64,000 bases of DNA, from positions 1 to 64,000 of the forward strand of contig JAKAJV010000048.1 of NCBI GenBank assembly GCA_021813585.1, given 5' to 3'. This DNA comes from Bacteroidota bacterium (GTDB taxonomy: Bacteria; Bacteroidota; Ignavibacteria; Ignavibacteriales; Ignavibacteriaceae). The translations under genes were made by a program, and so were the position numbers. Each line of letters opens with the position of its first letter. The first letter of the stretch is position 1. A model generated the notes under the pieces. The model was not told where the DNA came from. It saw only the letters and a program-made list of their open reading frames with translations, and did no database searches. This document shows positions 1 to 8,566 of this stretch, in pieces.

Positions 1-6
1 CCGCAT

Positions 7-84
7 TGTCATTCCCACGAAAGTGGGAATCCATTTTTTTATCATATTTTCGCATCTTGGATACCCGCTTTCGCGGGTATGACA
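7..84. repeat. Inverted pair of REP-like hairpins
   Basis: Two 27-bp units lie head to head. TGTCATTCCCACGAAAGTGG... occupies 7-33, and 58-84 is its inverted, slightly diverged copy (TGGATACCCGCTTTCGCGGG...). Each unit is itself a hairpin (TTCCCACgaaaGTGGGAA and TACCCGCtttcGCGGGTA). This is the usual architecture of bacterial REP/BIME elements. It lies downstream of dut and may serve as a bidirectional transcript end; no U-tract is convincing. The sequence shows the symmetry directly; the function is inference. Confidence 0.8.
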
Positions 85-199
85 CTCAAGCTTTATAATT
101 TTGCGTAACATGAGTTATTAAATTATTTATTGTTCGGCAGGTGGTAAAATACCGGGGCGCTGCGATGAAGAATTTGTCTTCTCAATACAAAAAATTGAA

Positions 200-658
200 T
201 TACTTTTGTCCTGTGTGTCCAAATCCGCCTTGGCCGCGGCCGCTGTCGTCCAGATTTGCTGATTCTATTATTACCGCCGTATAAACTTTGGATAATACAA
301 GCTGTGCAATCCTGTCTCCGCGGGAAATCTTAAAATCCTCCTGCCCGAAGTTCATTAGAATAATCTTTAGCTCACCTCGGTAATCGGAGTCGATAGTACC
401 GGGGGAATTTAATACGCCGATTCCGTGTTTCGCCGCCAGTCCGCTCCTCGGCCTAACTTGAATTTCGTATCCGGCAGGAATTTCCAGCGACAGGTTGGTG
501 GGCACCAATACTACGCTGCCGTGCTTTACTATTAATTCTTCATCCACTGCCGCACGCACGTCCATTCCGGAGCTTCCGGCAGTGGCATAGGACGGCAGAG
601 GTATATCGTTAAACTTTTCTGTTATTCTTTTTATTTTAATTGAAATTTTTTCGACCAT
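200..658 (-). CDS. dut: Deoxyuridine 5'-triphosphate nucleotidohydrolase (dUTPase)
   Basis: Trimeric cytoplasmic dUTPase. It hydrolyses dUTP to dUMP and pyrophosphate, which keeps uracil out of DNA and supplies dUMP for thymidylate synthesis. At 152 aa the length is normal for the family. The conserved motifs are in order: GSSGMDVRA near residue 28 (motif I), RPRSGLAAKHGIG near 69 (motif II), the uracil-binding hairpin around GTIDSDYRGE near 87 (motif III), GDRIAQL near 114 (motif IV) and the glycine-rich C-terminal arm GRGQGGFGHTG (motif V). It is the last gene of a minus-strand run, about 90 bp below the flippase gene, and REP-like hairpins follow it. Function is certain from the motifs. 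Confidence 0.97.
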   Translation of the reverse strand: MVEKISIKIKRITEKFNDIPLPSYATAGSSGMDVRAAVDEELIVKHGSVVLVPTNLSLEIPAGYEIQVRPRSGLAAKHGIGVLNSPGTIDSDYRGELKIILMNFGQEDFKISRGDRIAQLVLSKVYTAVIIESANLDDSGRGQGGFGHTGQK

Positions 659-749
659 CCGGATTGCCGTTTTAATATAAAAAAATATTTAAGGATAAAA
701 TTACAATGCAAATTGCTTAAGCAGGCTTAAAGAACCGGACGAATGCCAT

Positions 750-2216
750 CTATGATTTTTGTTTTTGAGCCAGGAATCTATTCTTCAAAAAGATTAATTC
801 TTCCTTACCGATGTTGAAAATTGCGAGCAGGATAAGGTAAAGCAGCAGCATTAAAAATTTATTAATCAACGAAAGAGAATTGGTAAACAGCTGCGCGTAA
901 TAAATCGAAATAACAATCGCAATAGATATAAGCAGCTTGCCAAGCTTGGCATATTCATAATCCACTTTGTAGAATCTTTGGGTAATAGCAAAATAACCGA
1001 CAGCCATTATTAAGTAACTTGCCAGAGTTGCAAGCGCTGCGCCTATTATTCCCCAGATGGGGATTAAAAAGAAACAGAAGCCGATATTAACTGCAGCACC
1101 AAACCCTGTCATTATAGGCACATAGATACTCTTTTCTTCAATATAGATCCCCGCCATCAAAATTAAATACAGGCCGTTAAAGATATACGCAAACAGGATA
1201 ATGGGCACTATATTCAGTCCGCTCAAATATTCCTTGCCCAGCAGCGAATGGCCCTGGATGCTGAGCCTGGCAATATCCGAAATGAACAATGTTAGAACGA
1301 CAAAAATTATTCCTGCCGTAATCGAAAAATAAGTAAGAACCTTAGAGTAAATTTCTTTTGCGTTTTTTTCCCGTGCATTCTGAAGGAAGAACGGCTGCCA
1401 GGCGTACTGGAACATACTTACAAAGAGGCTCATAAAAATGCCCAGCTTGTAGTTTGCGCTGTATAATCCCGATGTGTCCAGATCGGTTAAATGAGTAAGT
1501 ATGGGCCTGTCTATTCCCTGAATAAGCATGGCTGCAAGGCCGGCAGGGAAATAAGGCAGACCAAACTTTAGCAGCCTGTGCAGAAGCTCAGTGTGAATTT
1601 TAAACTTAAGACTTTTAACAATGGAAGGGAATAAAAGCAGAAAGGATGCAAACGATGCAGCAAGGTTGCTGACGAATATAGCTTCGATTCCCCACTTCAA
1701 TTTTAAAATAAGGTATAGGTTCAGAGAAACATTAACCAGGATGTTTATCATTTTAAACGATGCGAACTTCTTTGCCTTATGCTCTAGACGCAGTTTTATG
1801 AACGGGATTACGCTGACAGAATCGAAGAAGAGTACCGGGCCGACGAAATAAATTAGATAGTAGAATTCCGGCGGGATATCGAGCATGCCGTATATTGGCG
1901 CCTTAAATACAATAATTAAAGAACTGATAACCAGGGAAGCTCCGAACACCGAAAAAAACGGAGTTGAGAAATTATCCTTTTCGTCTCCTATCGTTCTTAC
2001 AGCGGCAAACTTAAGATATGCGGCATCCATCCCGTAAACTAAAACTACATTAAACACGGCGCTGAAGATATAGAGATTGGAGTATACGCCGAAGTCCTTT
2101 GTAGAAAAAACATTTGTATATAAGGGTATCAGAAGGAATCCAAGAAATCTTCCTATTATGGTGCTAATGCCGTAAATGGCCGTATCTTTTGTAAGCTGTT
2201 TTAATTTATCGAACAT
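750..2216 (-). CDS. Polysaccharide flippase (MOP superfamily, Wzx-like)
   Basis: Integral membrane protein of 488 aa with about 14 hydrophobic segments. It belongs to the polysaccharide biosynthesis/MATE-like (MOP) exporters that flip undecaprenyl-linked oligosaccharides or related lipids. The N-terminus (KDTAIYGISTIIGRFLGFLLIP) is characteristic: a short amphipathic lead, then the first helix with the conserved GR-LGF pattern. The MOP fold is clear, but the substrate cannot be read from sequence. It stands apart from the main polysaccharide cluster, between nadC and dut, so lipid II or another carrier is possible. A second, unrelated-looking flippase is at 18307-19767. Confidence 0.9.
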   Translation of the reverse strand: MFDKLKQLTKDTAIYGISTIIGRFLGFLLIPLYTNVFSTKDFGVYSNLYIFSAVFNVVLVYGMDAAYLKFAAVRTIGDEKDNFSTPFFSVFGASLVISSLIIVFKAPIYGMLDIPPEFYYLIYFVGPVLFFDSVSVIPFIKLRLEHKAKKFASFKMINILVNVSLNLYLILKLKWGIEAIFVSNLAASFASFLLLFPSIVKSLKFKIHTELLHRLLKFGLPYFPAGLAAMLIQGIDRPILTHLTDLDTSGLYSANYKLGIFMSLFVSMFQYAWQPFFLQNAREKNAKEIYSKVLTYFSITAGIIFVVLTLFISDIARLSIQGHSLLGKEYLSGLNIVPIILFAYIFNGLYLILMAGIYIEEKSIYVPIMTGFGAAVNIGFCFFLIPIWGIIGAALATLASYLIMAVGYFAITQRFYKVDYEYAKLGKLLISIAIVISIYYAQLFTNSLSLINKFLMLLLYLILLAIFNIGKEELIFLKNRFLAQKQKS

Positions 2217-2246
2217 TTTCCTGTATGTTATCTTCCGATGTTCATG

Positions 2247-3086
2247 TTAAAGTTTAATTTCCAAAGATATATCCAATGCTCTAACGCTGTGGGTTAGCGC
2301 CCCGATGGAGATAAAATCTACGCCCGTCTCAGCAATTTGTTTAACGGTGTCAAGATCGATGCCGCCGGAAGCTTCCGTCTTGCACCTTCCATCGATCAGT
2401 TCCACCGCTTTTTTCATTTCAGCTAAGTCAAAATTATCGAGCATAATAAAATCAACACTGCAGGGCAAGGCTTCTTTTACTTCGTCAAGGCTGGTGGTCT
2501 CAACTTCAATTTTAAAATCCGAATTGGTTTTCCTTAAAAACTCTTTGCATGAATTTACCGCGCCGGTAATCGATCCGGCAACTACGATATGGTTGTCCTT
2601 AATTAAAAACATATCGAACAAACCGATCCGGTGGTTTAAGCATCCGGAAAGCCTTACCGCCATCTTGTCAATATAGCGCAAACCGGGCGCTGTTTTTCTT
2701 GTGTCCAGTATTTTTGTGTTTGTATGCTTTATCATTTCTACAAACTTATTTGCGTATGTGGCTATGCCGCTCATCCTCTGTAAGAAATTCAGGGCAGTCC
2801 GCTCGGCTGTAAGTATCGAGGCGGCACTCCCTTCAATTAATGCGGCTACCTGTCCAGCCGAAACTTTATCACCGTCGTTAGCCATCTTAGTAAATTTTAA
2901 CGACGGATCAAAAATATTGAAGAGAGCTTGCAGCACTTCAAAGCCGGCAATTACTCCATTCTGCTTTACAAGGAATTCCCCCAGGCCTTTTACATTTTCG
3001 GAGATTATTGCCTGTGTCGTAATATCGCCGCTGCCTATATCCTCAGACAGCGCGTTCCTTATTATTTTTTCCAGCTCTGAATTCAT
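2247..3086 (-). CDS. nadC: Nicotinate-nucleotide pyrophosphorylase (carboxylating)
   Basis: Quinolinate phosphoribosyltransferase: it converts quinolinate and PRPP to nicotinate mononucleotide, CO2 and PPi in de novo NAD synthesis. The 279 aa length is standard. Diagnostic segments are EDIGSGDITT near residue 15, the substrate loop TRKTAPGLR near 129, the RLSGCLNHRIGLFDMFLIKDNH stretch (HR and KDNH contact substrate), and the C-terminal barrel motifs DFIMLDN and EASGGI. The thioesterase gene lies 10 bp upstream and the flippase starts about 30 bp downstream, consistent with cotranscription. Confidence 0.97.
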   Translation of the reverse strand: MNSELEKIIRNALSEDIGSGDITTQAIISENVKGLGEFLVKQNGVIAGFEVLQALFNIFDPSLKFTKMANDGDKVSAGQVAALIEGSAASILTAERTALNFLQRMSGIATYANKFVEMIKHTNTKILDTRKTAPGLRYIDKMAVRLSGCLNHRIGLFDMFLIKDNHIVVAGSITGAVNSCKEFLRKTNSDFKIEVETTSLDEVKEALPCSVDFIMLDNFDLAEMKKAVELIDGRCKTEASGGIDLDTVKQIAETGVDFISIGALTHSVRALDISLEIKL

Positions 3087-3096
3087 GGCGTAATTT

Positions 3097-3504
3097 TCAA
3101 TAAAACTTTTTCATCGTATTAACAAACAATTCCGGAGGACGGGAAGGTTTCTTCGTATCCTTCTTTATAAATGCATGTTCGGTGTATCCTTCGGTTACCA
3201 AAAGATTATTTCCCTTCCTGTAAATTTTATAATCAATATGTATTCTTAAAATAGGATAGTCTTTTACATAAGACTCAACGATCAAAATATCATCGTAGTA
3301 AGCAGGGCTTAAATACCTGGCGTAAGTTTCCAGCACCGGTAGCTGGTAGCCTTCGTCTTCAATTTTACTGTAAGGCAGGCCGATTTCCCTAAGCATCTCA
3401 GTCCTGCCGACTTCAAAATATTCAAAGTACTTTCCGTTATAAACAAACTGCATCTGGTCTGTATCGGCGTAACGCACGCGAATTTCTGTATTATGAATTA
3501 ACAT
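3097..3504 (-). CDS. Acyl-CoA thioesterase, YbgC/4-hydroxybenzoyl-CoA thioesterase family
   Basis: Single hotdog-fold protein of 135 aa. The N-terminal signature VRYADTDQMQFVYNGKYFEYFEVGRTEMLR matches the 4HBT/YbgC group, in which the Asp of DTDQM is catalytic. Such enzymes hydrolyse short-chain or aromatic acyl-CoA thioesters; the actual substrate is unknown here. It is the first gene of a tight pair with nadC. The 250 bp upstream hold the decayed hicA, so its promoter probably lies in that gap. Tol-Pal linkage, typical of proteobacterial ybgC, is not seen. Confidence 0.92.
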   Translation of the reverse strand: MLIHNTEIRVRYADTDQMQFVYNGKYFEYFEVGRTEMLREIGLPYSKIEDEGYQLPVLETYARYLSPAYYDDILIVESYVKDYPILRIHIDYKIYRKGNNLLVTEGYTEHAFIKKDTKKPSRPPELFVNTMKKFY

Positions 3505-3572
3505 TCGTCTTCTATAATAAAAATAAACAATGATTCAAATTTATTAAAAGGAAGGATAAAATATTATAGGAA

Positions 3573-3791
3573 CTATATGTTTTCCCAATCTTCTCTCGAA
3601 ATGCTTGCCTATTTTAGAATTCTAGATAATAATTCTTTCCCAATCTGACTTCTATGAGGATTTGGAATAGTAATAGTCAAAGTTCCTTTTATCATGAATG
3701 GATGTTTACCTCATGAATAAGGTCCATCAAATCCAAGGAATTTTAAATTTCTAACCAAATCCTTTGGCTTGATTAGACCGAATGGCTGCAT
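3573..3791 (-). pseudogene. hicA: hicA-type toxin remnant with two internal stops
   Basis: The minus-strand frame from ATG at 3791 to TAG at 3573 reads MQPFGLIKPKDLVRNLKFLG, then GPYS*GKHPFMIKGTLTIT..., then LLSRILK*ASISREDWENI. This is a full-length HicA/YcfA mRNA-interferase-like protein (73 codons), recognisable by the GKHPFM segment with its catalytic His and by the LLSRIL-x-ASISREDW tail. Two codons have become stops: TGA where Gly is expected and TAG where Gln is expected, each one base change away. The ATG overlaps the ancestral hicB stop as TAATG, the usual hicBA junction. It is too broken for the ORF track to show, and is presumably dead. Confidence 0.85.
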
Positions 3792-4038
3792 TAGGCAGCG
3801 GCTTCTTTTTTAATTTTGATTTCAATTCCGTCAACAGCAGGTATAGGAAGATTTTTATATATACGGAATAATAGCCATCTTCTAAAACTTCTTCCAACTC
3901 CTTTCGGCATTCCTCTAATGTGTCTGCACTTGCATAAACACCTGGGCATTCATGAATCTCGCTATAAAAAGAATTATCGTCGCTTAAAATCTCATAGCGA
4001 GCGTGTTCCATTGCTTTATTTAAGTATTTAGTTAACAT
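3751..4038 (-). pseudogene. hicB: hicB-type antitoxin with a frameshift
   Basis: The first 54 residues (MLTKYLNKAMEHARYEIL ... ECRKELEEVLED) are a normal HicB/UPF0150 domain. After codon 54 the frame is wrong. The ORF continues as GYYSVYIKIF..., while the next frame encodes LLFRIYKNLPIPAVDGIEIK followed by IKKEAAA and a stop at 3791, which is the expected HicB C-terminus. One T is missing near 3876 (GATTGG has become GATGGC). The original gene was therefore about 3791-4038 and ran straight into hicA. With the toxin also broken, the module is a fossil. It starts 8 bp downstream of the accA stop. Confidence 0.8.
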
Positions 4039-4046
4039 AATTACTT

Positions 4047-4997
4047 CTACTCAACGTAAGCGCCCATCCTGCCAAACTTTTCAAGGCGGCCGTCTATAAG
4101 TTTTTCCGGTTTTACTTTTGCCAGCTGTTCCAGTTCTTCCTTAAGAACATTTTTCAACGCGGCCGCGGCTTCGTGGTGGTTCTTATGCGCTCCGCCCATT
4201 GGCTCAGGGATAATTCTATCAATAAGCTTCTGCTCGAACAGATCACTGGCAGTTAATTTAAGAGCCTCGGCTGCCTGTTCCTTATATTCCCAGCTCCGCC
4301 AGAGTATGCTAGAGCATGACTCTGGACTGATTACCGAGTACCAGCAATTCTCAAGCATCAATATCCTATCGCCCACGCCTATTCCAAGGGCGCCGCCGCT
4401 CGCTCCTTCTCCTATTATAACGACTATAATCGGGACCTTCAGCCTGCTCATTTCAAAAAGGTTACGGGCTATCGCTTCGGCCTGTCCTCTTTCCTCGGCT
4501 TCTATTCCGGGGTAAGCGCCGGGGGTATCTATCATTGTAATAACCGGCTTATTAAATTTTTCAGCCAGCTTCATCAGGCGCAGCGCCTTTCTGTAGCCTT
4601 CGGGGTTAGGCATACCGAAATTCCTGTAGAGATTTGTCTTTGTATCCCTTCCTTTTTGATGTCCGATTATCATAACCTTATACTCATCTATAAGAGCAAA
4701 GCCGCCGACGATGGCTTTATCATCCTTATAGCTCCTGTCGCCGTGAAGTTCAACGAAATTGCTGGTCATCAGGTAAATATAATCCAGCGTATAAGGTCTA
4801 TCCGGGTGCCGGGCCAGCTGCACCCGCTGCCACCTGGTAAGATCTTTATATATTCCTTCTTTCAATTGTCTTACCTTTTCTTCAATCTTAATTATTTCAT
4901 TTTCAATATCCATTTTATCCGAAAGCCTTTTCATCTCCTCTAGTTTGGCTTCAAGTTCAACAATGGGTTTTTCGAAATCTAAAATTGTTTTAGCCAT
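4047..4997 (-). CDS. accA: Acetyl-CoA carboxylase carboxyltransferase subunit alpha
   Basis: Alpha subunit of the carboxyltransferase that transfers the carboxyl group from biotin on BCCP to acetyl-CoA to make malonyl-CoA, the first step of fatty-acid synthesis. The 316 aa length is typical. A helical N-terminal region ([20 protein letters not shown]) precedes the crotonase-like core with DRPYTLDYI near residue 75, GHQKGRDTK near 122, [15 protein letters not shown] near 138, and the oxyanion-hole region [16 protein letters not shown] near 207. accD is not in the window. The stop and the start of the upstream GT fusion gene are one base apart (4997/4999), so the two are almost certainly cotranscribed. 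Confidence 0.97.
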   Translation of the reverse strand: MAKTILDFEKPIVELEAKLEEMKRLSDKMDIENEIIKIEEKVRQLKEGIYKDLTRWQRVQLARHPDRPYTLDYIYLMTSNFVELHGDRSYKDDKAIVGGFALIDEYKVMIIGHQKGRDTKTNLYRNFGMPNPEGYRKALRLMKLAEKFNKPVITMIDTPGAYPGIEAEERGQAEAIARNLFEMSRLKVPIIVVIIGEGASGGALGIGVGDRILMLENCWYSVISPESCSSILWRSWEYKEQAAEALKLTASDLFEQKLIDRIIPEPMGGAHKNHHEAAAALKNVLKEELEQLAKVKPEKLIDGRLEKFGRMGAYVE

Positions 4998-4998
4998 A

Positions 4999-6981
4999 TT
5001 AAAATCTTTTTTCCCACATTCTGTTTAATGATTTTCCTAATATTTCCAGGTCGAGCCAAATATTCTGGTTTTTTGCATAAAAGATATCCAGCTTTTCATT
5101 ATCGTTTCCCTGGTCGTTCTCAATGAACCAAAGGCCGGTTAAGCCTTTTTTACCGAGGAACAATTTACCCGCCTTACCAGAGTGCTGCGGACCTACAAAG
5201 CTGGCCTTGCCGGTTAAAACCTGCGGAACCTGCAGAATGAATTTCCTGAATTCGGTTTGCTTGTTAGTCACCTTGGTAATCAAATATATGAAAGGATATA
5301 TAAAAAACAAAACTGCTAGTGCAAGGCTATAGTCGAACATCGCCTTTAAGAGCCTTAAAAGAGGCTGCGAAATATGGTAGCTTATTTCGATAAGAGGTAT
5401 ATCCTCCAGTACTGAAACAGAAGTCTTGCCGACAAGGAAATCCAGGTTATTACCGATCAATTTAAACTCAACGCTTTCGCTTTGGCAGGTAGAAACAATA
5501 GCCATCATTTGATTATATGACAACTCTTCCGACGAGAAAATTACTTCTCCTATTTTTCTGTCGCGTATTATTTTGCGGATGTTGTCGATCGTCCCCACAA
5601 CTTCAAAGCCGCCGATTGAACTGCCTACCTCTTTATTAGTAAAGCTTATCAGCCCGGAGATTATGTGGAGGTCGGTATGGCGTGCTTGAAGTTTGCCGGC
5701 AATATCTATAGCCGGTTTATTTACACCTACAATCAAAGTCCGCTTATGGTCAAATTCTTCTTTCTTTATTCCCGCCTTAAAAATTATTTTAATAGCAATG
5801 CGCCAAAAGGCCAGCATAAAGAAGAGAATGAAATAGATGATTAGGACAGTAGCCCTGCTGTATGCATACTGCTTAAAGAAAAAAGTTAAGGAAGAAACAA
5901 TGAAGAAGCTGATAATAATAGACAGGAAATTCCTTAATACCGAAAGAGTATCTTTTCTGTAAGTTCCCGATAAGCCGGCCACAATAATATGAATGACCGC
6001 AGGGACGGTATATATTACCGGGTAGCTTTTAACAGGGAAGCCGCGCCAATGGCCGAACTTGCCATAGACGATGTTCGCGATGAAAATAGAGGCGTTAAAA
6101 AAGATAAAATCGAGCAGCGTCGAAACAAATATTAATTTCCGTCTTCCGAGGAACGCAAAAAATTTTCTGAAGGTTATAGCCGAATGAAGAATTATCTCCA
6201 CCAGGAAAGACCCGGAAAGATGCTTCTTTACAAACAGGTTCATTGCATCGTAAAAAACTTTTGTCTCGTCAAAGCTGCTTCTCTTGGTGCTTTCTCCCTT
6301 GTAATGGATTATCTGTGTAGAATGAACATAATAAACTTTATAGCCGGACTTTTGAATTCTATAACAAAGGTCAAGGTCCTCGCCGTACATAAAAAATTCT
6401 TCATCCAGTCCGCCCACCTTTTCGTAAACATCTTTCTTCATCATCATAAAGGAACCGGAAATTGCATCAACCTCGTAAGTTTGGTTTTCATCCAGATATG
6501 TTAAATTATACCGGGCAAAAATTTTACTGCTGGGGAACAGAGAGCTTAAGCCTGTTACTTTGCAGAACGACGTCCAAGGGCCGGGAAAGCTGCGTCTGCA
6601 GGCAAGCTGCAGTGTACCGTCGGGATTAAGAATCTTACAGCCCGCCAGCCCTGCATCCGGTGCGGATTCAAAAAATTCCATCATCTTTTGAATGGTGTCT
6701 TCTCTTAACAATGTATCCGGGTTTAGAAGCAGCAGGTACTTTCCCTGTGCAATAGCTAAGCCGAGGTTGTTCGCTTTGCTGAATCCGAGATTTTCCTTGT
6801 TTGCAATCAGCTTTACGCCGGGGAATTTTTCCTTTATAAATTCAACGCTGCCGTCGTTGGAAGCATTATCGACAATTATAATCTCATACTTAATTCTTCC
6901 GGCCGACTTTGTAATTGAATGCAGGAGGTTCTGAAGGAATTCCTTTACGTTGTAATTTACTATGATAATGGATAAATCCAA
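4999..6981 (-). CDS. GT2 glycosyltransferase fused to a degenerate polyprenyl-phosphate sugar-transferase-like membrane module
   Basis: Two-part protein of 660 aa. Residues 1-290 are a rhamnosyltransferase-like GT2 domain ([25 protein letters not shown] as the DxD equivalent, GEDLDLCYR). Residues 290-410 are membrane helices. Residues 415-540 are a Rossmann domain of the CoA_binding_3 type ([20 protein letters not shown]). Residues 555-660 resemble the tail of WbaP/WcaJ sugar transferases ([36 protein letters not shown]). The catalytic KFRSM and DE-x-PQ segments of active enzymes are missing (only [16 protein letters not shown] remains), so that half is probably inactive or a membrane scaffold. 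It likely adds a sugar to a lipid-linked glycan. Confidence 0.85.
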   Translation of the reverse strand: MDLSIIIVNYNVKEFLQNLLHSITKSAGRIKYEIIIVDNASNDGSVEFIKEKFPGVKLIANKENLGFSKANNLGLAIAQGKYLLLLNPDTLLREDTIQKMMEFFESAPDAGLAGCKILNPDGTLQLACRRSFPGPWTSFCKVTGLSSLFPSSKIFARYNLTYLDENQTYEVDAISGSFMMMKKDVYEKVGGLDEEFFMYGEDLDLCYRIQKSGYKVYYVHSTQIIHYKGESTKRSSFDETKVFYDAMNLFVKKHLSGSFLVEIILHSAITFRKFFAFLGRRKLIFVSTLLDFIFFNASIFIANIVYGKFGHWRGFPVKSYPVIYTVPAVIHIIVAGLSGTYRKDTLSVLRNFLSIIISFFIVSSLTFFFKQYAYSRATVLIIYFILFFMLAFWRIAIKIIFKAGIKKEEFDHKRTLIVGVNKPAIDIAGKLQARHTDLHIISGLISFTNKEVGSSIGGFEVVGTIDNIRKIIRDRKIGEVIFSSEELSYNQMMAIVSTCQSESVEFKLIGNNLDFLVGKTSVSVLEDIPLIEISYHISQPLLRLLKAMFDYSLALAVLFFIYPFIYLITKVTNKQTEFRKFILQVPQVLTGKASFVGPQHSGKAGKLFLGKKGLTGLWFIENDQGNDNEKLDIFYAKNQNIWLDLEILGKSLNRMWEKRF

Positions 6982-7058
6982 TCACTCTCCTAACAATCTA
7001 TCATATTCATTAAGAGTTCCGCCCTATAGCTATTAGAAACCATCATCAACTATTCTGC

Positions 7059-7277
7059 TTAAACGTTATGGAAATATTTTTTAATTTCCGAAGTACGGTG
7101 ATCTTCAGCTTCCTTCAGACTTCTAAATTTAAATACACCATGTGTAACAGAAAATTTATTCAATCGGGAAAACATTTTAAATAAACCAGCAACTCTCTTA
7201 AAGTAATCAGCATCAGGATTAAATACCCAGAGGGACCTAGATGCAGCTTCGAAGCTTTTAAATTTTTGTACGGGCAC
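7059..7277 (-). CDS. Small conserved protein paired with a nucleotidyltransferase
   Basis: A 72-aa basic, soluble protein of unknown function. It starts with GTG at 7277, which overlaps the TAG stop of the upstream nucleotidyltransferase (TAGTG), so translation is coupled. The sequence opens PVQKFKSFEAASRSLW and ends with a charged helix (FRSLKEAEDHRTSEIKKYF). From memory, small proteins with a PVRRFRS-type start and an R/K-S-x-E-E-A helix often accompany AbiEii/DUF6036-like nucleotidyltransferases. It may be the partner (antitoxin or toxin) of a two-gene module; this is inference from context. Confidence 0.72.
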   Translation of the reverse strand: MPVQKFKSFEAASRSLWVFNPDADYFKRVAGLFKMFSRLNKFSVTHGVFKFRSLKEAEDHRTSEIKKYFHNV

Positions 7278-7768
7278 TATTTATTCTCTCTTTGAATCAA
7301 ATCTTTTAAAAATAATAAATCGCTCTGGTCAATAGCTCGAAATGTTTTTTCTTTTAATTTATAAAGAGTTTCCGGAGTTGCTATTTTTATTTTGTGTCCT
7401 TGGATATCCATTACATCAAACTTCAAATCCTCAAAATTAAAAGTAGTACCTATTCTTGATAAAACATCAATATAAAACCCTTCATCCGATCCGTATCGAA
7501 TTACAGCATATTCTTGAAGTTCAGTATAAGTTATTTCAAAAATACTTCTATCATGGAATATCGAATATAAAGCATTCTGGAGTTTAGCTACATTTTCTTC
7601 TTGCGATTTAATAAATAAGTCTATATCCTGTGTTAATCGCGGCAATCCATACAGTACAACTGCAAATCCGCCTATCAGTACATAATCTACCTTTTCTTTT
7701 TCCAGAGCATCTATAACTTCTAAAAACCTATCGAATAGTTCTTTTGTTTTCATTTTATTGCAACCCAA
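7277..7768 (-). CDS. AbiEii/MNT-type nucleotidyltransferase-fold protein
   Basis: Protein of up to 163 aa with the nucleotidyltransferase signature YVLIGGFAVVLYGLPRLTQDIDLFI (GG...D-x-D) near residues 30-54 and a DUF6036/AbiEii-like body including ATPETLYKLKEKTFR. The Met at residue 6 (7753) is a likelier start: it begins 1 bp after the stop of the upstream mannosyltransferase gene, whereas the longer start overlaps it by 14 bp. In AbiE and related toxin-antitoxin systems this fold transfers nucleotides to tRNA or a partner protein. With the coupled 72-aa gene it looks like a TA-type cassette inserted between two glycosyltransferase genes. Confidence 0.85.
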   Translation of the reverse strand: MGCNKMKTKELFDRFLEVIDALEKEKVDYVLIGGFAVVLYGLPRLTQDIDLFIKSQEENVAKLQNALYSIFHDRSIFEITYTELQEYAVIRYGSDEGFYIDVLSRIGTTFNFEDLKFDVMDIQGHKIKIATPETLYKLKEKTFRAIDQSDLLFLKDLIQRENK

Positions 7769-8477
7769 GCATGCTTCTCAGTCTTAACTTCCATACCATA
7801 AACACTGCTTCTCGGACAATCTTTTTGGACATCTTTGAAGAGCCCATTGTACGGTCGACAAACACGATAGGTATCTCGCCTATCTTAAATCCTTTCTTCC
7901 AGGCTTTAAATGTCATTTCAATCTGGAAGGCATAACCGTTGGATTTTATTTTATTCAGATCGATGGTTTCCAGCACCGATCTTCTGAAACATTTGAACCC
8001 ACCTGTTGCATCCCAAATGGGCATCCAGGTAATTATTCTTGTATACACGTTTGCAAAGTAGCTTAGTAGAAGCCTTCTCATCGGCCAGTTTACCACGTTC
8101 ACTCCCTTAACATAGCGGCTGCCCAATACCAGGTCGTACTGCTTAATTGCCTTTAGAAAACTTTTAATCTCCTTCGGATCGTGCGAAAAGTCGGCGTCCA
8201 TCTCAAAAATATAATCATACGAATTCTCCAGCGCGTACTTAAAGCCTGCAACATATGCGGTACCCAGCCCCATCTTTTTCTCACGGCGCAGCAGCTTTAC
8301 CCTGGAGTCCTGTTTACCTGTGTCCTCGATAAATTTTCCCGTTCCGTCGGGCGAACTATCGTCGACAACAAGTATATCGAGATTATTCTTATACCTCTGA
8401 AGCAAGTCCGGGATAAGAAGCTGAATGTTTTCAAGTTCGTTATAAGTCGGTATAATAATTAAAGATTTTTCTGACAT
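7755..8477 (-). CDS. Polyprenol monophosphomannose synthase-like GT2
   Basis: Protein of 240 aa of the DPM1/polyprenol-phosphate mannosyltransferase family. It makes polyprenyl-phosphate-hexose from a nucleotide sugar at the cytoplasmic face, as donor for later transfers outside. Motifs are IIPTYNELENI near residue 8, VVDDSSPDGTGKFIE near 38, the metal-binding EMDADFSHDP near 94, GSRYVKG near 120, and WDATGGFKCFRRSVLE near 155. No C-terminal membrane anchor is present, as in the short class. The sugar (mannose or glucose) cannot be fixed from sequence. Confidence 0.93.
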   Translation of the reverse strand: MSEKSLIIIPTYNELENIQLLIPDLLQRYKNNLDILVVDDSSPDGTGKFIEDTGKQDSRVKLLRREKKMGLGTAYVAGFKYALENSYDYIFEMDADFSHDPKEIKSFLKAIKQYDLVLGSRYVKGVNVVNWPMRRLLLSYFANVYTRIITWMPIWDATGGFKCFRRSVLETIDLNKIKSNGYAFQIEMTFKAWKKGFKIGEIPIVFVDRTMGSSKMSKKIVREAVFMVWKLRLRSMLGLQ

Positions 8478-8566
8478 TGATCCTTTTGAATTATTTCATT
8501 TAAAAATTTTTGATACTACAATACGGCTGTATCCTGATTCGATACCGAGTGCTCTCTCATTTAAGC

